From: Polyangia bacterium
Lineage (GTDB): Bacteria > Myxococcota_A > Polyangia > Nannocystales > Nannocystaceae
Direction: 5' to 3'
DNA length: 64,000 nt
NCBI GenBank assembly: GCA_030430565.1
Contig: JAUIKS010000036.1
Span: 62,001 to 126,000, forward strand
Both the position numbers and the translations under genes were made by a program. Shown here in pieces: positions 45,374 to 55,632 of this stretch; position 1 is the first letter of the stretch, and every line of letters starts with the position of its first letter. Under the pieces are notes generated by a model, which worked only from the letters and a program-made list of their open reading frames with translations, was not told the DNA's origin and did not search any database.

Positions 45374-46362
45374 CGCAGGATCCCTCCCTGGCGAAACAGC
45401 CGCAGCACGAGGTCATCGAAGGCGACGCTGGTCTCGGCGCGGAAGTAGGGGATCCCGCGGCCGCGGCAGCTCGACTCGAGCGCGTCGCAGAATCGCTTGT
45501 GGGCGGCCGCGTAGGCGCGCAGGGTCGCGGCGGTCAGGGTGACGTCCTGCTCGGCCGTGCCCTCGCAGTCGACGATCCGGACGTCGCCGCGCAGGCCGGT
45601 GCCGGTCGGATCGGCCTCCTCGGGATCGAGCACCTGGATCGCGACCGGCTCATGCTTGCGGAAGCGCAGCAGGTTGAGGCCGTCGAAGGCGCCGTCGAGG
45701 TCGTAGAAGTCGCTGATGACGACGGTCAGCCCGGGCTGCTGGCTCTCGGCGGCGAGGCGCGAGCACGCGGCCCGCAGATCGGTGGGCCCGCCCCGCGGCG
45801 CGCTCTTGAGGAATTCGAACACGCGGAAGATCCGGCCCTTGCCGCGCACGGCGGGCAGCGTGGTGTGAACCTTCCCGCTCATACAGGTCAGGCCCACGCG
45901 GTCGAGGTTGGCGAGGCCGACGTAGGCGAGCGCGGCCGCGACCTGCTGGGCGTAGCGGAGCTTGCGGATGGCGCCGCCGGTCTGCATCGAGTCGCTGACA
46001 TCGACCGCGATCCGGATCGGCAGGTCCTCGTCCTCCTCGTACAGGCGCACGAGCGTCTGGTCGAGGCGCATCAGCACGTTCCAGTCGAGGTTGCGGATGT
46101 CGTCGCCCGGGGAGTACTCGCGGTGATCGGCGAACTCGAGGCCGCTGCCGACCTTGCGGGTCTTTCGCTCCGCGCGCTGGCGCCCGCGAAACAGTCGGCG
46201 CGCGATCACCTGCAGCAGCTCGAGGCGGGCCAAGAAGGCCTCGTCAAACAGCTCCTCGTCGTCGCGCGCGTGCTTCGGCTTCGCCCGCTTCGCGCTGGGG
46301 TCAGCGCCCGCGCCGGCGTCGGGCTTGCGTCGTCGTCCGAACAGGCGTGAGCGGGAGGCCAT
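45370..46362 (-). CDS. DUF58 protein (MoxR-associated)
   Basis: A 330-residue protein. A basic Lys/Arg-rich tail (1-35) precedes the DUF58 hallmark around VGSGLEFADHREYSPGDDIR with NLDWNVLMRLDQTLVRLYEE. The middle region contains a VWA-like site starting IRIAVDVSDSMQTGG. There are no transmembrane helices, unlike some DUF58 relatives. It is thought to work with MoxR ATPases as an adaptor. It is co-transcribed between MoxR and BatA-like genes, with a 61-bp gap upstream and a 4-bp overlap downstream. Confidence 0.9.
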   Translation of the reverse strand: MASRSRLFGRRRKPDAGAGADPSAKRAKPKHARDDEELFDEAFLARLELLQVIARRLFRGRQRAERKTRKVGSGLEFADHREYSPGDDIRNLDWNVLMRLDQTLVRLYEEDEDLPIRIAVDVSDSMQTGGAIRKLRYAQQVAAALAYVGLANLDRVGLTCMSGKVHTTLPAVRGKGRIFRVFEFLKSAPRGGPTDLRAACSRLAAESQQPGLTVVISDFYDLDGAFDGLNLLRFRKHEPVAIQVLDPEEADPTGTGLRGDVRIVDCEGTAEQDVTLTAATLRAYAAAHKRFCDALESSCRGRGIPYFRAETSVAFDDLVLRLFRQGGILR

Positions 46363-46423
46363 GGGCTGCAGGCGTGCGTCGATGCGAGCGGGCGGGGGCG
46401 TGGGATCAGGCTCAGACGCAGAC

Positions 46424-47425
<1,002 letters not shown>

Positions 47426-47953
47426 GGGCTGAGGGCGTGATCGCGGGGGCGAGGGGGCGGGCCGAGCGTGGAGGTGTCTGGCCGGGCGAGGGCGGAAGAG
47501 GAGCATACACGACCGGCGTCGGTCGGGATCGCCCTCGAGTTGAACGGGCGGGCGGAGGCGTCGATCTCAGGCGCGCGGCGGCGGGCTCGAGGGGCAGCGC
47601 GGCTGACGGCGCGTGGATCTGCGGAGAATCGCGGGGGAGCGCGCGAAAAACACTCGGATAAAGACTTAGAGAAAACTCGGGAACGACTCGGAAAAGCCTC
47701 GGAAAAAAACTGCGCGCGGGCGCGATCGGGATACGCCCGAGCCCCCTCGAGTCTTCGCCAGATTCGAGCTGTCGCAAGCGGGAACAATTGCCGCGCGGCG
47801 GTTGTCGTACTGGAGTTGGGGCCACGATGTCGCGAGCGCGCGTCTGCCGCTGACGCCGCGGCGGACGGCTCGTCACGCGCTCGCGCGCAGGCGCGGAGGA
47901 GCGCGGGCCGCTGGCGCTCGCGCCTCAGCTCATAGATGTCCAAAGGGACACGA
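47426..47953. other. Intergenic region upstream of the MoxR operon
   Basis: 528 bp with no gene seen on either strand. It must contain the MoxR operon promoter (leftward) and the 3' end of the surface-repeat gene transcript. The notable element is an AT-richer block at 47640-47712 with phased repeats; near 47937-47951 there is a short inverted repeat TGTCC-AAA-GGGACA. Confidence 0.45.
47653..47710 (-). promoter_or_regulatory. Four TTTTCCGAG-type direct repeats, three phased at 11 bp
   Basis: The core CTCGG (CCGAG on the minus strand) occurs at 47653, 47676, 47687 and 47698, flanked by A-rich tracts. The spacing is 23, 11 and 11 bp, so all sites lie on about the same face of the helix. This is a likely protein-binding site or curved DNA in the control region of the MoxR operon, whose start is about 230 bp away. 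The regulator is unknown. Confidence 0.45.
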
Positions 47954-49003
47954 TCACGAGGGCCGCGACCAGGTGCAGCGATCGGTCCCCGCGTTCAGCA
48001 CCGGCGTGAGCCGTCGGCCGATGATGTTGATCAGCCCGAGCTGCACGCCAGCTGCCTTTTCGGCCACGTTGATGAGCCCGATCTGGAGGCCGCGGACGCA
48101 GCGGGCGTAGTTGAAGGCGGACGAGATCTGGAGCCCGTTCGCGGGGTGCTGGAGCGCGACGTTCGCGACCCCCGCGAGCTGCACGCCGTAGAGCTGGAAG
48201 CTGGCGACGGAGAGGAGGCCGCCGACCTGAAGCCCGTTCGGCCACTCCGACCACGCGACGACGCCCGCCGCCTGCAGGCCGACGAGCGCGCCGTGGGAGC
48301 GCGCGACGACGCCCGCGAGCTGCAGGCCGACGAGGTTGAAGTCCTCGGCCATGAGCCCCGCGAGCTGGAGGCCGTAGACGAGGTCGGCGTCGGCGTGCGC
48401 GAGCGCGAGCTGCACGCCGTCGAGGCCGAAGTCGCAGCCGGGGTGGTTGGGGTCTTCCTCCTCGGGCTCGAGCGCCTTGGTCACGACGCCCGTCTGCAGG
48501 CCCGTCCAGCCGCAGGTGCGCGCCACGACCCCCGCCTGGAGCCCGTAGCCGCGGTCGCGCACGCGGTTCACGATCCCCAGGTCGAAGCCGTAGACCCGCA
48601 GGCGATCGCTGGCGGCGAGGTTGAGGTTCAAGAAGGCGACGCCGACGTCGGCGCCCGCGGGCCACTGCAAATCGGGCTTGAGGGACAGGCCGAGCGGCGA
48701 CCAGCGCGTCGGCTTCGCGAGGTCGCGCGGGACCATCTCGAGCTCGAGCTCGACCGTCTCGCCCTCCACGACCTCGACGGTCACGTCCCGAAAGCCGGTG
48801 TTGGTGCCGGCGACGAGATGACACTCGCCCGCGGGCACGGTGACTTCGAAACGCCCTGTCTCCGGATCGACCTCCGTCGTTTTGTAGGTGGGGCACCACG
48901 TGCGGACGAAGGGTTGATCGAGCGGCTCGCCGCGCTCGTGGATCGTCCCCGTCACCGTGCCGGTCGCGCTCGCGAGCCACAGCGACAGCAGCGCGCCGCT
49001 CAT
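47954..49003 (-). CDS. Surface protein with GLQ-type repeats (LA_2272-like)
   Basis: A 349-residue protein. A short signal peptide (MSGALLSLWLASATG) is followed by a small carboxypeptidase-regulatory-like beta domain (GTIHERGEPLDQPFVRTWCP, ETGRFEVTVPAGECHLVAG). From about residue 140 it consists of short repeats of about 20 residues with the core GLQLAGVVA or GLQIGLINVA, at least ten copies, as in surface-repeat proteins first noted in Leptospira. Such repeats form elongated beta folds. The ATG at 49003 starts the signal peptide; the open frame extends far upstream but into the antisense of the next gene. It probably sits in the outer membrane or on the surface; the function is unknown. Confidence 0.75.
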   Translation of the reverse strand: MSGALLSLWLASATGTVTGTIHERGEPLDQPFVRTWCPTYKTTEVDPETGRFEVTVPAGECHLVAGTNTGFRDVTVEVVEGETVELELEMVPRDLAKPTRWSPLGLSLKPDLQWPAGADVGVAFLNLNLAASDRLRVYGFDLGIVNRVRDRGYGLQAGVVARTCGWTGLQTGVVTKALEPEEEDPNHPGCDFGLDGVQLALAHADADLVYGLQLAGLMAEDFNLVGLQLAGVVARSHGALVGLQAAGVVAWSEWPNGLQVGGLLSVASFQLYGVQLAGVANVALQHPANGLQISSAFNYARCVRGLQIGLINVAEKAAGVQLGLINIIGRRLTPVLNAGTDRCTWSRPS

Positions 49004-49225
49004 CGCGGAGACCCTCCGGAGCGCGTCACCCGTGCGAGGTGGTGGGGTCGACGATGCTGCATGGACTCTCGCCCGACGCAGTACAGCACGCGGGCGCTCA
49101 CGACGCTGGCGTCGCGGCAGAAATCTAAATGATCTCGAAGGGTTGAGTCCCGGTGGCCGGCGCTGTCGACGGCGCTCCAGCCCGACACCGCGCGCGGAAA
49201 ATGACCGCGGGCTAGTCTGCGCGGC

Positions 49226-51883
49226 GTGACGCTGTCGCGCCGCGCTGGCTTCGTGCTCCTCCTGCTGCTGTCGGGCGTCAGCGGGCTCGGGCATGAGGTC
49301 GTGTGGCTGCGGCTGGTCGCCGGCATCGTCGGCGTCAGCGTGCTCGCGAACGCGATCGTGCTCGCGACCTTTATGGCGGGTCTCGGCGCGGGCGCGCTGC
49401 TGTGCGGGCGGTGGATCGCTCGCCGCCCGCGGGACGTCGCGCTGCGCGTCTACACCGGGCTCGAGCTCTTCGTCGGCGCGTGGGCGCTCGTGGTGCCGCT
49501 GCTCGCCCGCGGCGCCAACAGCCTGTTTCTCTCGCTCGCGGGCGCGCCAGGCTCGCCCGGACGCGGCGTCGCGGCGCTGGTGTGCGCGGCGCTCGTGATG
49601 CTGCCGGCGACGCTGGCGATGGGCGCGACGGTGCCGGCGCTGACCGGAGCGCTCGCGGCTGACGAGCGCCCCCACAACGCGACCGGGCCGTGGCTCGGGC
49701 TGCTCTACGGCGCGAACACGATCGGCGCGGTGCTGGGGACGCTGCTCGGCGGGTGGGTCCTGATCCCGGCGCTCGGGCTCTGGCGCGGCGGGGCGCTGCT
49801 GGCCGCGCTCAACTGGTTGATCGCGGGCGGCGCGTGGCTGCTGCGGCGGGGCGCGCCGCGGGCCGCGGGAGGCTCGCGCGAGGAGCTTCTCGATGATGCT
49901 CCTAGGGACATGTCGAACAAGTCTTCCTCGCGCGCGACGCGAGCGATCGCGCTGACGCTGGTCGCGGTGAGCGGCCTGGTCGGGCTGGCGCTCGAGCTGC
50001 TGTGGATGCGGGGGCTGGCCGCCTACGCCCGCGACACCGTGGCGACGCAGGTCATGACGCTGGCGGCCGCGCTCTTGGGGCTGGGGCTCGGCGGCCTGCT
50101 CGGCGGGGCGCTCACCCGCGTCGGCGCGAACGCGACCGCCGCCCGCGCGACCTCGCTCGCGCGCCTCGTGCTACTGCAGGCGATCGCGGCCGGGGCGGCG
50201 CTGCTCGGGCCCGTGTTCGCGCGCGCGCTCGCGGGCGGGGGCGGGGCTCCGCTCGCGCTGCACAGCGCGACGGGGCTCCAGATCGTCGCCGTCGCGGTGC
50301 TGCCCGGGGCGCTGGCGAGCGGCGCGACGGTGCCGATCGCCGCGTCGATCCTGAGCTCGATCGGCGGCGACGCGCCGGCGCGCGCGGCCGGTCGCGCGCT
50401 CGCGGCGAACACCGCCGGATCCGTGCTCGGCGCGTTGACAACGGGGCTCTGGTGGATCCCGCGCTTCGGGACGCGCGGCGCGACGCTGATCATCGCGGCG
50501 CTCGCCGGGCTCTCGGCGCTGCTCGCTGCGGCCCACGCGATCGGGCTGTTTTTTGGCGCGTCAAAGACAACCTCGGCGCGATCTTCGACGCCGACGATCC
50601 GTGCGCGGCTGGCCTTCGTGGTCCCGCTCTCGCTGGCGATGGCGATCGTGACGATCGTCTTCGCCGCGCGCGCGCGTCTCCCCGCGGCGCCGCACATGCC
50701 CGCGCGGGCGAGCGGCGGCGACGCGCTCGTGCTGGCGCGCGAGGACGCCGTGGGCCTGGTCGAGGTGCTCGAGCGCGGCGGACACCAGCGCCTGGTCACC
50801 GATCGTCGTCACGCCTGGGGGAGCGACGACCCGCTGATGCTGCGGAGCATGCGACGCCAGGGCTACCTGCCGCTGCTGCTGCACCCGCGGCCGGCGCGGG
50901 TGCTCGAGGTCGGGCTCGCGACCGGGGTTCAGTTCGCGCCCTACCTGCGCCATCCCGCGTTCGAGCGCGGCGTGATCGTCGAGATCTCGCCCGCGATCGC
51001 CGAGGCGGCCCAGCGCTTCGCGCCCGCGGCCGATCACGTGCTCGACGATCCCCGCGTCGAGCTGATCATCGGGGACGGCCGCGACGCGCTGCGGGGCGCG
51101 GACGAGGGGGTCTACGACGTCGTGGTGCTCGGCCTGTTCACGGCCTATCGACCGGGCGTGAGCGACCTGTACAGCGAGGAGCTGTACCGCGCGGGGCTGC
51201 GCGCGCTCGCCCCCGGGGGGTTGCTGATCCAGTGGCTCCCGCTCGACCAGCTCAGCGACGCCGCGCTGCGCTCCGTGATCCGCTCGCTGCTCGCGGCGGC
51301 GCCGAGCGTGCACGCCTTCGAGAAGGAGCACTACCTGGCGCTGGTCGCGAGCGCCGCGCCGCTGGTGATCGACGGCGGCGCCGCGCTGCGGCTCGTCGAG
51401 ACGCCGGCGATTCGCGACGATCTCGAGCGTCACGGGCTGCTCGACCCCTACGGCATGCTCGGCAGCCACGTCGCGGACGCGGCCGCGTTGCGGGCGTTCG
51501 CCGGCGAGGGGTCGCGCAACACCGACGATCGGCCCTTCGTCGAGTTCCACCCGCCCGCGGCCCAGCCGGTCGGGAGCTACACGCAGGCCTCGCGCAGCCT
51601 CGAGGCGCTGCTCGCCTATCACGTCCCCGCGAGCGCGCGCGCGGTCGGGCTCGACGCCGCGGGCGTGGATCGACTCGCGCGCGCCAGTCGATCGCGCGCG
51701 GAGTTCTTGCGCGGCGCCATCGCCCAGGTCCGCGGCGATCGGGTCGAGGCGGCGAAGCGCTTCTCGGCCGCGGCCGCGCTCAACCCCGACGATCGGCTCG
51801 CGGCGATCACCGCCCAGCGGGCGCGACTGCGTCGTTCGGGTCCGCCGATGCCCCGCGGGGGTCATCGCGCCCGACGGCCGTGA
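49226..51883 (+). CDS. Large membrane protein fused to a degenerate spermidine synthase-like domain
   Basis: An 885-residue protein. Residues 1-480 contain about 12-14 transmembrane helices in two similar halves (FVLLLLLSGVSGLGHEVVWL and VAVSGLVGLALELLWMRGLA start the halves), an arrangement seen in bacterial MFS-like SpeE fusion proteins. A soluble SpeE-like domain follows (about 500-740) with the SAM site VLEVGLATGVQ. The catalytic acidic block of true spermidine synthases (DxxDP) is replaced by VVLGLFTAYRPGVSDLYS, so aminopropyl transfer is unlikely. The C-terminal 100 residues are helical and TPR-like. The start is GTG. The protein may bind a nucleoside or polyamine as a sensor or transporter. 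It is divergent from the GLQ-repeat gene. Confidence 0.85.
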   Translation: MTLSRRAGFVLLLLLSGVSGLGHEVVWLRLVAGIVGVSVLANAIVLATFMAGLGAGALLCGRWIARRPRDVALRVYTGLELFVGAWALVVPLLARGANSLFLSLAGAPGSPGRGVAALVCAALVMLPATLAMGATVPALTGALAADERPHNATGPWLGLLYGANTIGAVLGTLLGGWVLIPALGLWRGGALLAALNWLIAGGAWLLRRGAPRAAGGSREELLDDAPRDMSNKSSSRATRAIALTLVAVSGLVGLALELLWMRGLAAYARDTVATQVMTLAAALLGLGLGGLLGGALTRVGANATAARATSLARLVLLQAIAAGAALLGPVFARALAGGGGAPLALHSATGLQIVAVAVLPGALASGATVPIAASILSSIGGDAPARAAGRALAANTAGSVLGALTTGLWWIPRFGTRGATLIIAALAGLSALLAAAHAIGLFFGASKTTSARSSTPTIRARLAFVVPLSLAMAIVTIVFAARARLPAAPHMPARASGGDALVLAREDAVGLVEVLERGGHQRLVTDRRHAWGSDDPLMLRSMRRQGYLPLLLHPRPARVLEVGLATGVQFAPYLRHPAFERGVIVEISPAIAEAAQRFAPAADHVLDDPRVELIIGDGRDALRGADEGVYDVVVLGLFTAYRPGVSDLYSEELYRAGLRALAPGGLLIQWLPLDQLSDAALRSVIRSLLAAAPSVHAFEKEHYLALVASAAPLVIDGGAALRLVETPAIRDDLERHGLLDPYGMLGSHVADAAALRAFAGEGSRNTDDRPFVEFHPPAAQPVGSYTQASRSLEALLAYHVPASARAVGLDAAGVDRLARASRSRAEFLRGAIAQVRGDRVEAAKRFSAAAALNPDDRLAAITAQRARLRRSGPPMPRGGHRARRP

Positions 51884-52048
51884 GCGCGCGCCCGCGCGTG
51901 GCTCTGATGTACGCGCGACGAGCCCGCTCGCGCGACGACGCGCCGACGCGCGCTCTCGCGACGCGTCGTAAACGACATGACCGAACAGGCATCTGCTAGA
52001 GTTCGCCCGCGGGCGACGCACGCGTGGCCGCCGGCGCGGGATCGATCC

Positions 52049-54007
<1,959 letters not shown>

Positions 54008-54201
54008 CTCCCATGGGTCGGGGGGCGCCGTGACCTAAACTGCCCATATAGACATGGCGTTTTGGAGCGGGCGTCCGCGCGCCGCCGCCGTCGCCACGCG
54101 CGCGAGTTCGCGCGCGCCCGCGCTTCGCGATCGCGCTGCGCCGCCCACGACGCGAGGAGGTGGCGTGTAGACCCCGGCCGCAGCCTGATACGCTGCCGCT
54201 C

Positions 54202-55575
54202 GTGGTGCGTCCCAGAGTTCGTCCCTTGTCGCTCGCTACGCTGCTGCTGTGCGCGTGCGATCCTGCGGGTTCCTCCGGCTCGGCGGACAGCGCCGCGACG
54301 CCGACGGGCGAACGTGACGCGAAGGCCACGGTCAAGGCGGGCGAGGGGGACGCGAAGGCGCCGACGGCGGGCGCCGACGCGACGGCGCCGAGGACCCCGA
54401 GCAAGGCGGTCAACCTGGTCCACAAGGACGCCCCGAAGTCATTGCCCAAGGCGGACGCGGCGGCGCTCAAGGAGACCCGCAAGAAGCTGCTCGCGGCGCT
54501 CAACGACGGGCGCAAGCTGGTCAAGGACGGGAAGTTCGACGAGGGCATCGCGCAGCTCGAGGCGGTCCTGAAGATCGACTCCGATCACCGCGCCGCGCTC
54601 GCCGAGCTGGGCTGGGCCGAGTTCAAGGCCGGGCGCAACGATCGCGCCCACGCCCACACGCTGCGGGCGCTGAGCCTCGCGGAGGAGCCGAGCCAGCGCG
54701 GCATGCTGCAGTACAACCTCGGGCGGATCGCTGAGGCCCGCGAGCAGCAGGCCGTCGCGCTCGCGCACTACCAGCAGTCGCTGGCGCTGCGGCCCAACAA
54801 GACCGTGCAGGCGCGACACGACGAGCTCGAGAAGCAGCTCGCCGCCTCGGGCGAGGGCGAGGGCGGGGCCGCGCCGACGCCCGCGCCCGGCGACGAGGCG
54901 CACGGCCCGGGGCTGGTGGTGATGAAAGCCGGGCTCGCGGACCTCGACGCGGTCTGCGAGTACGCGCGCAAAGAGTCGATGTGCTACGGCGAGCTGTGTG
55001 AGAAGGGCGCGAGCATGGCCTCGGCGCCCGACTTCGCGATGCTCGAGATCGGCGAGCAGCAGCTGACCTGCTGGCACCCGGCGGTCCGCGTCGGCGGGAC
55101 GTGGACGCTGTTTGAGCACGCGCTGATGGGGCAGCACGGATCGGAGATCAACGAGGACGTCGACGACATCTGGAGCCGCGTCGTCACCGGCCCCGCGGGA
55201 CAGGTGATGATCTACGACTTCAAGGAGCACAGCTACGAGCGCGACTGGGACTTCAGCGAGCTCGAGGAGCTCGGCGACGACGCGCTCCCCGGCGAGGACT
55301 CCGTGAACGACGAGGGCCTGATCTTCTGCCACGCTGTGGGCGGAGCGCCCGCCTGCAGCCAGCGCGTCATCAAGAGCTGGGAGTTCTCGAGCTCCGACGC
55401 CTCGACCGTACGCACGTACGAGGCGGCCCTCGAGATCAAGGGCGACGCGCTGGTGGTCTCGGCGGTCAAGGCCAGCGGGATCACGCCGGCGCGCCCAGGG
55501 CCGACGGCGAGCGCCCCGTACCAGCTGCCGGAGGGCGAGTACCCGCTCGCGAGCCTCTCGCGGCCGACGCGGTAG
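54202..55575 (+). CDS. TPR-containing lipoprotein
   Basis: A 457-residue protein. A short signal peptide (about LSLATLLLCAC, lipobox) is followed by a Lys/Ala/Thr-rich linker to about residue 85, then about three TPRs (GRKLVKDGKFDEGIAQLEAV; HRAALAELGWAEFKAGRNDR; GMLQYNLGRIAEAREQQAVA). The C-terminal 250 residues form an unrecognised domain with Cys pairs (AVCEYARKESMCYGELCEK, ACSQRV). The start is uncertain: GTG at 54202 gives the most typical signal peptide, though tandem GTG at 54205 is equivalent. It lies 194 bp after the DUF4157 gene on the same strand; being secreted and next to a likely toxin it could be a protective partner, but nothing in the sequence proves this. Confidence 0.65.
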   Translation: MVRPRVRPLSLATLLLCACDPAGSSGSADSAATPTGERDAKATVKAGEGDAKAPTAGADATAPRTPSKAVNLVHKDAPKSLPKADAAALKETRKKLLAALNDGRKLVKDGKFDEGIAQLEAVLKIDSDHRAALAELGWAEFKAGRNDRAHAHTLRALSLAEEPSQRGMLQYNLGRIAEAREQQAVALAHYQQSLALRPNKTVQARHDELEKQLAASGEGEGGAAPTPAPGDEAHGPGLVVMKAGLADLDAVCEYARKESMCYGELCEKGASMASAPDFAMLEIGEQQLTCWHPAVRVGGTWTLFEHALMGQHGSEINEDVDDIWSRVVTGPAGQVMIYDFKEHSYERDWDFSELEELGDDALPGEDSVNDEGLIFCHAVGGAPACSQRVIKSWEFSSSDASTVRTYEAALEIKGDALVVSAVKASGITPARPGPTASAPYQLPEGEYPLASLSRPTR

Positions 55576-55632
55576 GTCGGGGTCGCGCGGGCGGCGACTT
55601 GCGGGCGCGCCCGCGATTTGCTTGAAGGGGCC

